Shown here piece by piece: positions 53,930 to 62,924 of a DNA stretch of 64,000 nucleotides. Origin of the DNA: Candidatus Zhuqueibacterota bacterium (GTDB taxonomy: Bacteria; Zhuqueibacterota; Zhuqueibacteria; Oceanimicrobiales; Oceanimicrobiaceae); the NCBI GenBank assembly GCA_029262055.1, contig JAJDAD010000024.1, positions 62,001 to 126,000 on the forward strand, written 5' to 3'. The translations under genes and the position numbers were made by a program. Under the pieces are notes generated by a model that had not been told where the DNA came from, did no database searches, and was given only the letters and a program-made list of their open reading frames with translations. Each line of letters opens with the position of its first letter. Positions within the stretch are counted from its first letter, which is position 1.

Positions 53930-54754
53930 TTGTTGAACCCGTATCCCGGATCTACGTTGATCTCTAAGAGTCAACTCAAGCTTTATTCATCCCTGAAGGT
54001 CAAAAAGTTCAGGCAGCAGCACAACCTGTTTCTGGCTGAAGGCTTGCGGTTGTGCGAAGAGGTCCTGGAGTCGATGTACGCCCTCGAGCGTGTGCTGTTT
54101 TGTGCCCAAAAACTGTCCACGCAACGGGTAGAAAAGTTCCTGGAGACTTGTCGCAGCCGGTCAATTGAGTGCATTGAGATTACTTCCACGCAATTGCAGA
54201 AGATCAGTGCAACAGTAGAGTCACAAGGCGTGCTCGGGCTGGTCCAGGGGAAAAGGTGGACGCTGCAAGAGGTCATGCAGGCGTCGCCGGTGAACGCCCT
54301 GGTTTTGCATGACATCAAGGATCCGGGCAATTTGGGCAACATACTTCGTTCGGCAGCCTGGTTCGGCGTCGATGCCGTCTTCTTAAGCCATGATTCCGTG
54401 GACAGTACCAACCCCAAAGTTGTCCGCGCGAGCATGGGCGGGCTTTTTCATGTACGCATAGCAGAGGGTCTTGAAATCGCGAAATTAGTGCAAACGCTCA
54501 AGGACAATGGATACCGTATGTTTCTGGCCAGCACACAGGGCCGTACTGCGGTCGCCGATGTCCAATTTTCCGAGCACAACGGATTCATCCTGGGCGGTGA
54601 GACCGCGACTATCCCGGCTATGGTACGCGACAGCGTAGACCAGCAGGTGGTCATTCCAAGGCAAGGCTGGGGAGATTCGCTCAATGTGGCGAACGCAGCA
54701 GCTATCATTCTCTCTCATTTGCCGAATAGGGCGGACCGCAATGTTAGGTCGTGA
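53930..54754 (+). CDS. SpoU/TrmH-family RNA 2'-O-methyltransferase
   Basis: 274 aa. An N-terminal substrate-binding domain (YSSLKVKKFRQQHNLFLAEGLRLCEEVLES) precedes the SPOUT knot: motif 1 VLHDIKDPGNLGNILRSAAWFGVDAVFL, motif 2 NGFILGGETATIPAMV, motif 3 QQVVIPRQGWGDSLNVANAAAIIL. It methylates a ribose in 23S rRNA or tRNA (TsnR/RlmB-like). The frame begins at TTG 53930, so the start is uncertain. It overlaps the CPBP gene by 14 bp. Confidence 0.92.
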   Translation: MLNPYPGSTLISKSQLKLYSSLKVKKFRQQHNLFLAEGLRLCEEVLESMYALERVLFCAQKLSTQRVEKFLETCRSRSIECIEITSTQLQKISATVESQGVLGLVQGKRWTLQEVMQASPVNALVLHDIKDPGNLGNILRSAAWFGVDAVFLSHDSVDSTNPKVVRASMGGLFHVRIAEGLEIAKLVQTLKDNGYRMFLASTQGRTAVADVQFSEHNGFILGGETATIPAMVRDSVDQQVVIPRQGWGDSLNVANAAAIILSHLPNRADRNVRS

Positions 54755-55547
54755 GCCGCACTGGCAGGACAAGACCGACCATCCGCGTCTGCGCGTCATT
54801 GTCGGTCTCATATTTGTGAGTTTCCTGTTCTCGGGACTCATCATTATTGCCCTGAGTGATTCTTTACGGGATGCTCGCATCATCATAGGTGAGATATTTC
54901 TGGTCGTGCCCACGCTGTTATATTTGTGGCGCCGGGACTACGATTTGTCAAAAGTCTTTCGATTCCGCAGAGTAGGCATCCGTGTCATTGGCTGCAGTAT
55001 TTTGCTCGGACTTGCCCTGCCGGTTCTAAGTGATGAGGTCGACCGCATCATCAGCAATGTGATCGTTGTGCCGCCCGAGTTCGAAGAACTCTTTGCGGAG
55101 ATGTTCGATGCAGAAACCTGGACCGACTGGCTCAATTTGCTTCTCGGGACAGTGGTCATAGCCGCACTCGTCGAAGAGATGTTGTTTCGCGGCATGCTTC
55201 TGCGGGCGTTGGAGCGGCGCTTCGAAATCCAGTATGCCATCTTTTTGTCTGCGCTCATTTTTGCGATGTTCCATCCCTCGGTGTGGTTGATCCAGGTGCT
55301 GCTCATCGGTTGTGTTTTCGGATATATGGCGCAGCACAGCAGAAGTATCTGGCCCGGACTTATCATCCATGCGCTCAACAATTTGGTCTCGGTTGTTACA
55401 GCAAATGTTACAGCCGAGTCACTGGCCTGGTACAATTGGCGCGGTCATGTTCACCCGACAGCATTGGTCGTCGCCGCCGGTGTTGTATTCTACACGCTGA
55501 AGTGGTATCATTTCAATGCCTCCCATGAGGGTCAGGTAGAGCACTGA
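54741..55547 (+). CDS. CPBP-family intramembrane metalloprotease
   Basis: 268 aa from ATG 54741, which lies 14 bp inside the end of the SpoU gene. Multiple TM helices. CPBP (CAAX protease/bacteriocin-processing) motifs: EEMLFRG (motif 1), FAMFHPS (motif 2, FxxxH) and LIIHALNN (motif 3, HxxxN). These give the Glu/His catalytic or metal site within the membrane. Bacterial substrates of this family are mostly unknown. Confidence 0.9.
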   Translation: MLGREPHWQDKTDHPRLRVIVGLIFVSFLFSGLIIIALSDSLRDARIIIGEIFLVVPTLLYLWRRDYDLSKVFRFRRVGIRVIGCSILLGLALPVLSDEVDRIISNVIVVPPEFEELFAEMFDAETWTDWLNLLLGTVVIAALVEEMLFRGMLLRALERRFEIQYAIFLSALIFAMFHPSVWLIQVLLIGCVFGYMAQHSRSIWPGLIIHALNNLVSVVTANVTAESLAWYNWRGHVHPTALVVAAGVVFYTLKWYHFNASHEGQVEH

Positions 55548-55686
55548 GCCCCGGCAACCCGTTACAAGAACGCCACAAATCTCCCCTTTTTTATCAAAAT
55601 TCGTTTCCGCAAAATTGTTACGTTGCTCTTACAAATAGAGTGAATTCACGCTCGCACCTTTGAATCTCGCACCTTCGAAAACAGCA

Positions 55687-56064
55687 ATGAAAAAAATACT
55701 GATCCTCAATGGGGAACTCGGTACACAGATGCAGATTTACCTTGCTCTTTGTGAGCAATACAAGATTGAAATTGCGGAAGATATTGAATCGGTAATGTAT
55801 TACCTGCGCAAAATGAAGCCGGAGATTTTCCTGATGGATTACCGCCTGGACCTGGAGAACGGGAGCGGCAAGACCGGCATCGATTTGGCGCGCAAGCTAA
55901 AGAGAAAGTACTCGGACCTGAAGATTATGATGATAATGGACGGCGAGGACGCATCCGAGACTATTTCCCTGGAGCCGGAAGTTGCAGACCACGTGTTGAT
56001 GAAGCCGGTTAAGAATCAACACCTGGTCACCAACATGAATAAACTGGCTGCGGCCAGGGCCTAG
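55687..56064 (+). CDS. Atypical single-domain response regulator receiver
   Basis: 125 aa from ATG 55687. The receiver fold is clear: MKKILILNGELG, then D51 in IFLMDYRLDLENGSGKTGIDLARKLKRKY and K106 in VLMKPV. The usual acidic pair that binds Mg2+ reads N8-G9-E10, and the conserved Thr/Ser after beta-4 is absent (MMIMDGEDA). Phosphorylation is therefore doubtful although D51 and K106 remain. No output domain and no adjacent kinase. A hairpin terminator follows at about 56151. Confidence 0.75.
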   Translation: MKKILILNGELGTQMQIYLALCEQYKIEIAEDIESVMYYLRKMKPEIFLMDYRLDLENGSGKTGIDLARKLKRKYSDLKIMMIMDGEDASETISLEPEVADHVLMKPVKNQHLVTNMNKLAAARA

Positions 56065-56150
56065 AGGAGCCTTAATCCTAACAGACATCTACTGACTATG
56101 CACCTTTGACGAAATGAGCAAACCTTGTTTGCCGCTTCGGGATTAGGGGG

Positions 56151-56185
56151 AGGTCAGCACTCGCTTTGCGATGCTGGCCTTTTCT
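56151..56185 (+). terminator. Rho-independent terminator
   Basis: GGTCAGCA and TGCTGGCC form an 8 bp stem (one G-U) around a 12 nt loop, followed by a T-rich tract. Ends the receiver transcript; on the minus strand no T-run follows the stem. Confidence 0.7.
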
Positions 56186-56203
56186 TTTTGCGCCGGCGCC
56201 GGA

Positions 56204-57322
56204 TTAGCCGGCAGCTCCCGTCAGGCCGTACTTGGCAAACAGGGCCTTGTATTCTGCCTCGTTTGATTGTAGCTCCGCGAGCGTGGTCCGGTAGCCGTGG
56301 TCTAGTATCGAGCGCCGGGAGTCGAACTCCATTACGCCATGCAAGAACAGGAATCCATCTGAGATTCCGGGTTGCAGAATGACATAGTCGACATCAGGGT
56401 GTTCCGCACGGAATCGTTGCAGGCCCAGATCAAACCGGGTCTGTGTTTCAACCCGCCGCGCCTGTTCGCTGATCGCTCCTAATCCCCGCTGTGCGATTTT
56501 GCCCCACTTGCCATCAAAGGTAGGTAAAAGCTTCTGGGTGCGGTCGTTTCTGATCGGCGCCGTCGGATTGATCACGATCACCAACTTGGCTCCGTTGCGA
56601 ATGGCGATATCAAGGTGTGAGACCTGAGTTGTCGAGCCGTCAATGTAGTCGGCACCGTTAATGCGGAAGGGACGAAAGAATAAAGGAATCGCCGCGGACG
56701 CCGCGACCGCTTTCGAGATCGGCACGGTCGACTCCTCTTCACCAAATACGCATCTCGCGCCCGTATCGAGGTTGGTCGCCGGGATGTAGAGCTTGCTGCG
56801 CAGATTCCTGAAGTCGTTGGTTTTGCCTTCAGGATAGAGGGCGGTGGTTACGAACTTGTCCAGGTTTCTCAGTGAAAAAATACCCGGGGGAAGGAACTCC
56901 TGCAAGAGCGAAAGCAAGTCCATTACGCTCGCATGTCTGCGGTTCACCCAGCCATAGTGCAGCAGCGCCGGCAGTCTTTTGACCAGCGGCGCAAACGACA
57001 TGATGAATTCGGACAAACGAAGATTGTAGATGTTCTTGCGCTTGAAGTTGAGGGGTGACTTTTGATCCTCGTGGATAGCATTGAACATCTCGGCAGGCTT
57101 GTAGTCGTTGGCGATAAAGGCCGCCACGATCGCACCGGCGCTGATCCCCACGAACATATCAAACTGATTGACGCAACTCTTACCTTCCAGAAAGTCATCC
57201 AGGGCGGTCAGGCAACCGATTTCGTACATGGATCCGGTAATGCCGCCACCCGCCAGGCACAAGGCGACTTTGTCCTTCCTGTTGCGTGATCTAGTCAGGC
57301 TCTGGATGCGTTTGTATAACAT
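56204..57322 (-). CDS. Patatin-like phospholipase
   Basis: 372 aa. The oxyanion-hole glycines are in LCLAGGGITGSMYEIGCL (22-39), the nucleophile S61 in GISAGAIVAAF (GxSxG), and the catalytic Asp in ADYIDGSTTQ (DG[GA]-like, DGS). All dyad elements are present. It has no signal peptide, so it is likely cytoplasmic or peripheral. Substrate is probably a membrane lipid acyl chain, by family. It follows uvrA by 57 bp on the same strand. Confidence 0.9.
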   Translation of the reverse strand: MLYKRIQSLTRSRNRKDKVALCLAGGGITGSMYEIGCLTALDDFLEGKSCVNQFDMFVGISAGAIVAAFIANDYKPAEMFNAIHEDQKSPLNFKRKNIYNLRLSEFIMSFAPLVKRLPALLHYGWVNRRHASVMDLLSLLQEFLPPGIFSLRNLDKFVTTALYPEGKTNDFRNLRSKLYIPATNLDTGARCVFGEEESTVPISKAVAASAAIPLFFRPFRINGADYIDGSTTQVSHLDIAIRNGAKLVIVINPTAPIRNDRTQKLLPTFDGKWGKIAQRGLGAISEQARRVETQTRFDLGLQRFRAEHPDVDYVILQPGISDGFLFLHGVMEFDSRRSILDHGYRTTLAELQSNEAEYKALFAKYGLTGAAG

Positions 57323-57379
57323 TGATGCCTAAGGTTTGGCGCGACTACTGACAGAAAAAAGCCGTGGCCGCCCGCGTTG

Positions 57380-60247
57380 TCAGCCAGAAACCGTGGCCTG
57401 ACCGGCTTTTGCCAGTTCCGCGCGTAGAAAGTCACCGGTGTGCGATCCCTTGACCTGTGCCACTTCCTCCGGTGTTCCGGTTGCGATGATGCGGCCGCCA
57501 CCGTCGCCGCCTTCAGGCCCCAAATCTATCAGATGGTCCGCTGTCTTGATGACATCGAGATTATGCTCGATCACGATGACCGTGTTGCCCTTCGCCACCA
57601 GCGTGGTGAGCACCCCCAGGAGCATTTTTATGTCATCGAAATGCAGGCCAGTGGTTGGTTCGTCCAGAATATAAACGGTTTTGCTGGTACTGAGTTTCGA
57701 GAGCTCCGTCGACAATTTGACTCTTTGCGCCTCTCCGCCGGACAGAGTCGTCGCCTGCTGTCCCAGGTGAATGTAGCCAAGCCCGACATCGTACAGTGTC
57801 TGAAGCTTGCGCCTGGTGGCTGGGACATTTTCGAAAAATGTCAAAGCTTCGCTGACGGTCATGTCAAGCACTTCGGCAATTGATTTACCTTTGTACTTCA
57901 CTTCCAGGGTCTCGCGGTTGTAGCGCCGGCCCTTGCAGACTTCGCATTTGACGTAAACATCGGGCAGAAAGTGCATTTCGATTTTGATCAGGCCGTCACC
58001 CTGGCATGCTTCGCAGCGCCCGCCCTTTACATTGAAACTAAACCGTCCCGGTTTGTAACCGCGAATTTTGGCTTCCGGCACCTGCGAGAACAAATCACGA
58101 ATGTGCGCAAACAAGCCGGTGTAGGTCGCGGGGTTTGAGCGCGGCGTCCTGCCGATGGGAGACTGGTCGATTTCGATGACTTTGTCTACATGTTCCAGAC
58201 CAGAGACTTCTTCATAGGACAGCGCTGCTTTCTTGCTGCGGAAGAAGCGTTTTGATAAAATCCGGTAAAGGGTTTCGTTGATCAACGTGCTTTTGCCCGA
58301 CCCCGAAACGCCCGTGACACAGTTGAATACGCCCAGTGGGATTTCAAGCGTTACGTTTGCCAGGTTGTTACCGCTTGCGCCGCGGACGACAATTGATTGC
58401 CCGTTGCCTTTGCTGCGGCTCTCAGGTATCGCGATGCGTTTTTTCCCCGCAAGATATTGGCCGGTGAGCGATGTTCGGCTCCTGGCGATGGCTCCTGGCG
58501 AGCCCTTCGCAACAACTTCGCCGCCATGTTGACCCGCCCCCGGGCCCAGGTCAAGCACGTAATCGGCCGCCTCGATGGTCTCCTGGTCATGCTCGACCAC
58601 GACAACCGTATTGCCGAGTTCCCGCAGTTTAACCAGGGTGTCCAGCAACCTGCGATTATCACGCTGATGCAGGCCGATAGAGGGCTCATCCAGGATGTAC
58701 AGCACCCCGACCAACTGAGATCCGACCTGGGTTGCCAGCCGGATCCGCTGCGCCTCGCCGCCTGACAAGGTGCCCGCGCTTCTGTCCAGGGAAAGGTAGT
58801 CCAACCCGACGTTGACCAAAAAGCCCAGCCGTTCGCGGATTTCTTTCAGGACTTGTTCAGCGATTATTTCTTCCCGCTCTGTCAGTTTGAGCGTATTGAA
58901 AAAGGAGTGTGTTTTGCTGATAGACATGGCGGTGAGTTCTCTGATCGTCACATCTCCGACTTTGACCGCCAGCGCCTCTTTGCGGAGGCGGGCGCCGTTG
59001 CATTCATGGCAGGGCTTGACGTTCATGAACGACTCGATCCAGCTGCGCACGTGCGCGGACTCTGTCTGTTTGTACCGCCGTTCCAGGTTCGGGATTATGC
59101 CCTCGTAGCTGCTTTTGAACTCGGCGTTCAGTTTGCCGTTGCCACGTTGATAGAGGAACTTTATTTCCTCGCCGTTTGATCCTTGCAGCAAGACTTGTTG
59201 CTGCACCTCGCTGAGATCGCGCCAGGGTTCATCCAAGCCGATGTCATAGTGCTCGGCGACAGCTTGCAGTTGGCTCGCGTACCAGCCTTCACGGTTTTCC
59301 TTCCAGACTGAAATGGCGCCCTGCGTGAGCGAGAGCTTGTCATCGGGGATGAGTAGCCCAGGATCGATTTCCATGGTCGTGCCCAGGCCGTTGCAGGTCT
59401 GACAGGCTCCGTACGGACTGTTGAATGAGAACATGCGCGGCGTCAGCTCTTCATAAGAAATGCCACAGGCGACGCAGGCATAGTTCTCGCTGAACATCCA
59501 GCCGTCTTTCGGCTCTTTGCCGGCCCCGACAAAATCAATCAGGACGATGCCGGATGCGATCGCCAGCGCGGTTTGCAGAGAGTCGGCCAGCCTGGTAGCG
59601 ACTTTTGGGGACACCACCAGACGATCTACGATGATTTCGATATTGTGCTTCTTCTTGCGGTCGAGGGTTATCTTTTCGGATAAATCGCGCAATTCCCCGT
59701 CGACGCGCACTCTGACGAAGCCGTCCTTGCGGGCCTCCTCAAACACATCGCGATACTCGCCTTTGCGGCCTCGCACCACCGGCGCGAGTATTTGCAGTCG
59801 GGTTCCTTCCTCCAGACTGAGAATCTTGTCGACCATCTGTTGTACGGTCTGCCTCTGTATCGGCCGGCTGCAGTTGTAGCAGTACGGCTTGCCTATGCGC
59901 GCAAAGAGCAGGCGAAAGTAATCGTAGATTTCGGTCACCGTGCCCACGGTCGACCGTGGATTCTGGCTCGCTTTGCGTTGCTCGATGGAAATGGCTGGGG
60001 ACAGCCCTTCGATATAGTCCACATCCGGCTTCTCCATCAAGCCGAGAAACTGCCGCGCGTAGGCTGACAGTGACTCGACGTATCTTCGCTGCCCTTCAGC
60101 ATAAATGGTGTCAAATGCCAGCGAGGATTTTCCCGAGCCTGAAAGGCCGGTGATCACCACAAGTTTGTCACGTGGGATTTCGACATCGATATTTTTCAGG
60201 TTGTGCTCGCGAGCACCTTTGATGACAATTTTGTTGGAGGTGGGCAC
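57380..60247 (-). CDS. uvrA: Excinuclease ABC subunit A
   Basis: 955 aa, full length. It recognises DNA damage in nucleotide excision repair with UvrB. Two ABC modules are complete: Walker [10 protein letters not shown] (N-terminal) and GVSGSGKST (C-terminal), with signatures [17 protein letters not shown] and [15 protein letters not shown]. Zinc-binding cysteines are present ([28 protein letters not shown] and [29 protein letters not shown]). The start is a GTG at 60247. No SOS (LexA) box pattern that I recognise lies upstream. Confidence 0.97.
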   Translation of the reverse strand: MPTSNKIVIKGAREHNLKNIDVEIPRDKLVVITGLSGSGKSSLAFDTIYAEGQRRYVESLSAYARQFLGLMEKPDVDYIEGLSPAISIEQRKASQNPRSTVGTVTEIYDYFRLLFARIGKPYCYNCSRPIQRQTVQQMVDKILSLEEGTRLQILAPVVRGRKGEYRDVFEEARKDGFVRVRVDGELRDLSEKITLDRKKKHNIEIIVDRLVVSPKVATRLADSLQTALAIASGIVLIDFVGAGKEPKDGWMFSENYACVACGISYEELTPRMFSFNSPYGACQTCNGLGTTMEIDPGLLIPDDKLSLTQGAISVWKENREGWYASQLQAVAEHYDIGLDEPWRDLSEVQQQVLLQGSNGEEIKFLYQRGNGKLNAEFKSSYEGIIPNLERRYKQTESAHVRSWIESFMNVKPCHECNGARLRKEALAVKVGDVTIRELTAMSISKTHSFFNTLKLTEREEIIAEQVLKEIRERLGFLVNVGLDYLSLDRSAGTLSGGEAQRIRLATQVGSQLVGVLYILDEPSIGLHQRDNRRLLDTLVKLRELGNTVVVVEHDQETIEAADYVLDLGPGAGQHGGEVVAKGSPGAIARSRTSLTGQYLAGKKRIAIPESRSKGNGQSIVVRGASGNNLANVTLEIPLGVFNCVTGVSGSGKSTLINETLYRILSKRFFRSKKAALSYEEVSGLEHVDKVIEIDQSPIGRTPRSNPATYTGLFAHIRDLFSQVPEAKIRGYKPGRFSFNVKGGRCEACQGDGLIKIEMHFLPDVYVKCEVCKGRRYNRETLEVKYKGKSIAEVLDMTVSEALTFFENVPATRRKLQTLYDVGLGYIHLGQQATTLSGGEAQRVKLSTELSKLSTSKTVYILDEPTTGLHFDDIKMLLGVLTTLVAKGNTVIVIEHNLDVIKTADHLIDLGPEGGDGGGRIIATGTPEEVAQVKGSHTGDFLRAELAKAGQATVSG

Positions 60248-60379
60248 TTTAGGACCGTGTCTTACTGGTTAAATGAAAAACCGCTTTTGCTGTTTGCGGC
60301 CGTGACAGGTTTGAAATATAAAACTCTAAGGTCTTTATCAAAACAAAATTCGCACAAGGAGGGAAGGCCTGGCAGGTCC

Positions 60380-60760
60380 TCAGTCCGGGACCTCTTGCAG
60401 GAGCTTTGGTTGCACAACCAACTTCTTTGCTTTGCTGATCGAGACCGTACCCGGCTTTGCTCCGCGCGGCTTGCCGACATGCTTGGCCAGGCAATAGTTC
60501 ACGTTAATCTTGCCGCCACGGCGCATTTTTGAAAACCAGGCCGCCAACCCGGCTGCCTCTTTCAGCGCTTCTTTGTCGGGGGTGACCTTTTCCTCGCCGC
60601 AGCGCAAGACAACATGGCTGCCGGGCGCACCGCTGACATGGAACCAAATATCGTTGGCGTGCGCCAGCCGCAAGGACAGGAGATCGTTGCTGGCGTCATC
60701 CTGCCCCACGAGAATGTCTAATCCGGCCTGGCTCCTGAATAGTTTGATCTTTGCGGTCAA
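60380..60760 (-). CDS. Stand-alone NFACT-R RNA-binding domain protein
   Basis: 126 aa from a TTG at 60760 (TTG 60841 would extend it with a dissimilar N-terminus). It is the NFACT-R (DUF814) domain found at the end of RqcH/Tae2: LDILVGQDDASNDLLSLRLAHANDIWFHVSGAPGSHVVLR, KEALKEAAGLAAWFSKMRRGGKINVNYCLAKHVGKPRGAKPGTVSIS. In RqcH this domain binds tRNA or rRNA on stalled 60S/50S subunits. Here it occurs without the NFACT-N part. Located 132 bp upstream of uvrA, same strand. Confidence 0.82.
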   Translation of the reverse strand: MTAKIKLFRSQAGLDILVGQDDASNDLLSLRLAHANDIWFHVSGAPGSHVVLRCGEEKVTPDKEALKEAAGLAAWFSKMRRGGKINVNYCLAKHVGKPRGAKPGTVSISKAKKLVVQPKLLQEVPD

Positions 60761-60870
60761 CGGACTTGTTAGTGTTCTTTTAAGATACGGGTATGGTAAG
60801 AAGGATCTGTGACTGGCAACGGTGACGGGACACCGCGGCAAGATGGCCTTCGGCGCCCTTTACGGAGCTC

Positions 60871-61461
60871 TTATCTGGATCGCATCTTTTTGTCCAGTCC
60901 AAAACGTTGCTGAATGCGCAAAGTGTGGTGCAAACTATGATAAATGGTAAACATGAGCATTTCGCGCATGGTGAGTTTTCCAAGAAGCGGGTGCGGCAAA
61001 CGATACTCCTCCAGGCTTATTTCATGCCAACGCTTCACCTGTGAAGTCAGCGCTTTGCCGGTCGAGCTCCATTGGCTGATGAGCTTCCCTTTTCTCTTCT
61101 CCGCTTCGCGCTGGGTAGCTGGGACCGGGATTTTTTCCGGCACGAAACGCCCCGGGGCCTTGCCCCCGGCGGCAAGTTTTTCCTGATACGCTTCCCGTAT
61201 GTTGCGATAGGTTCGGGACGGCTTTTTTGCCTTGCCAAACTTCAGCCGCAGAATCAGCTTCGGAATTTTCATTGCCGTAATCAGCGGCTGTTCGGAGCTG
61301 ATGAGGTGGCGCAGGGTTTCCTCAGCCGTCCAAACCTCACCCCGTTCTTTATAAAAACTATCGAGCGTAAGGGCTGTAAAAGTGCGTTTGACCTCGGAGT
61401 GTGTTTCCTGCAGGGTCCGGATCAGCGACTGCCGGTTATACGGTTCATTGAATGTGGTCAT
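60871..61461 (-). CDS. DinB-like protein
   Basis: 196 aa with GAGGTG upstream of ATG 61461. A DinB-type four-helix bundle is indicated by TAEETLRHLISSEQPLITAM near residue 50 and the C-terminal MREMLMFTIYHSLHHTLRIQQRFG, whose His residues would bind a metal. A basic loop (KKPSRTYRNIREAYQEKLAAGGKAPGRF) separates the helices. Role unknown; it is unrelated in detail to the other DinB-fold protein at 26.9 kb. Confidence 0.75.
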   Translation of the reverse strand: MTTFNEPYNRQSLIRTLQETHSEVKRTFTALTLDSFYKERGEVWTAEETLRHLISSEQPLITAMKIPKLILRLKFGKAKKPSRTYRNIREAYQEKLAAGGKAPGRFVPEKIPVPATQREAEKRKGKLISQWSSTGKALTSQVKRWHEISLEEYRLPHPLLGKLTMREMLMFTIYHSLHHTLRIQQRFGLDKKMRSR

Positions 61462-61510
61462 GTCGGCACCTCACTTCGCCACGTAAAACGAGTGGTTCTT
61501 CTTTTTCATG

Positions 61511-62593
61511 CTAGTTATGATATAGCCCCGCAATTTTGTTGGCAAGACCCATAACGCTCGGCTTGTTCCGGTTGGTTAAGAGGATGATGCTAAAACCGCT
61601 GTCCGGGTAACGTTGGATGACGGTTGTAAAGCCGCTTGTGCTCCCGGTGTGGTGCATGCGCCGCTGACCGAGAAACTCATCCATCCGCCACCCAAAGCCG
61701 TAGGTGAGCCCCGGTTTATCCATTACCGCACCGCCGGAAGTCGCCCGGCTGAATGTGCCGACGCTGACCAGAGCGTTCTTGTGCAACGCTTGATCCCACT
61801 TAAACAAATCGTCCACGGATGAATAAATACCGCCGTCACCCAGGACTGCGCTGGTGACGGATTGATCGCGGTAGACAAAACCGGTGTCGGTAGCAGCATA
61901 ACCGTAGGCCCGGCTCGGTACAGTGGAGATGCCCTTCTGGTACGCGACCGTGTTCGACATGTCGAGCGGCTCGAAAATTTCACAGCGCAAGAATTCGGCA
62001 AAGCTTTGACCCGACAACCGCTCGACAACCATCGCCAACACGGCGTAACCGGTGTTGCTGTAGCGGTATTTCAGCCCGGGTTCAAAGTAAGTAGAATCTT
62101 GCTCGAACATCATGGCGAGCACGTCGCTGTCCGTCACCTGAACGGTCGCTGTGTCGGAGATCAGATCTTCATATGCAATCAGGCCGGAGGTATGTTGCAA
62201 CATCTGTTCGATGGTGATCTGATGGCCGTAGGCCGGAAAATCAGGAAAAATATCCGTCAATCTGGCTTGATAGGTGAGTTTGCCGCGTTCGGCAAGCAGC
62301 ATGATGGCCATGGCTGTGAACTGCTTGGTAAAGGAGGCGAGCCTTAAGTTGGATGCCACGGTCATCGCGGCCTGCTGTTCCAGGTGAGCCATGCCGTACG
62401 CCTTGCGCACGATGGGTTTTCCCTGTTTGATGACCATCACGACGGCCCCGGGTTTGTCGCTGCCGCTGTACTCGCTGAGAATCAGGTCTATCTCTTTGCT
62501 CGTGTCGGTTCCGCAAGCGAGGAGGTGCATGACAAGAAGTGAACTCAGAATTTTTGTAAAGAAAGGGGACAAGCGTATGCCTGGATTGGTCAA
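61511..62593 (-). CDS. Serine hydrolase of the beta-lactamase/class C family, lipoprotein
   Basis: 360 aa. The N-terminus (FFTKILSSLLVMHLLACGTD) carries a lipobox LLAC, so the protein is probably lipid-anchored. Catalytic elements: SFTK (SxxK) in LRLASFTKQFTAMAIML, YSN (YxN) in KYRYSNTGYAV, and HTGSTSGF (HxG in place of KTG). These define the Beta-lactamase superfamily esterase/DD-peptidase-like group. Substrate unknown; resistance should not be assumed. The frame begins at a TTG (62593) and the exact start is unclear. Confidence 0.87.
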   Translation of the reverse strand: MTNPGIRLSPFFTKILSSLLVMHLLACGTDTSKEIDLILSEYSGSDKPGAVVMVIKQGKPIVRKAYGMAHLEQQAAMTVASNLRLASFTKQFTAMAIMLLAERGKLTYQARLTDIFPDFPAYGHQITIEQMLQHTSGLIAYEDLISDTATVQVTDSDVLAMMFEQDSTYFEPGLKYRYSNTGYAVLAMVVERLSGQSFAEFLRCEIFEPLDMSNTVAYQKGISTVPSRAYGYAATDTGFVYRDQSVTSAVLGDGGIYSSVDDLFKWDQALHKNALVSVGTFSRATSGGAVMDKPGLTYGFGWRMDEFLGQRRMHHTGSTSGFTTVIQRYPDSGFSIILLTNRNKPSVMGLANKIAGLYHN

Positions 62594-62601
62594 TGTGTTA
62601 A

Positions 62602-62630
62602 AATATGTTCAATAATAAAGTGGTTGTCAA
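62602..62630 (-). promoter_or_regulatory. Candidate promoter for the serine hydrolase gene
   Basis: On the minus strand TTGACA (62625-62630) and CATATT (62602-62607) are 17 bp apart, just upstream of the frame beginning at 62593. The start would lie near the transcript 5' end. Confidence 0.4.
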
Positions 62631-62679
62631 GAAAAATGACCAATCCGGGCGGCTAGTGCAGAACACGTGAAAAGAATCT

Positions 62680-62913
62680 TTACTTACAGTAGGTTACCGG
62701 GACCCAGTTGCGGCACCTGCATTGTAGCTTTGGGCAAATGAATGTGGGTTCGTCCTGTTTTGGAATCAGGTTGCGCGTGAACTGGTGGCCGCATTTGCCG
62801 CATCGCAGTAGAACCCGGGACGTCGACACTTCGAAATATTGCGGAACCAACGCTCCCTTTGCGGCGGCCTTTTTTTGCCAGGATTTTCGTCTGTCGGATC
62901 TCATGGGATACAC
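62680..62913 (-). CDS. Small zinc-ribbon protein
   Basis: 77 aa from GTG 62913, or 74 aa from ATG 62904. A basic N-terminus (RSDRRKSWQKKAAAKG) precedes CGKCGHQFTRNLIPKQDEPTFICPKLQC, a CxxC...CxxxxC zinc-ribbon-like pair, with an extra CRC just after and a C-terminal Cys. Likely nucleic-acid or protein binding; no family assigned. It is encoded 11 bp downstream of typA. Confidence 0.55.
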   Translation of the reverse strand: MYPMRSDRRKSWQKKAAAKGALVPQYFEVSTSRVLLRCGKCGHQFTRNLIPKQDEPTFICPKLQCRCRNWVPVTYCK

Positions 62914-62924
62914 CAGGAGAACCC

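Noticed and set aside
61511-62593. Calling the serine hydrolase an antibiotic-resistance beta-lactamase
   Set aside because: The KTG motif is HTG and the lipoprotein anchor fits the general esterase/DD-peptidase-like group; no evidence for lactam hydrolysis.
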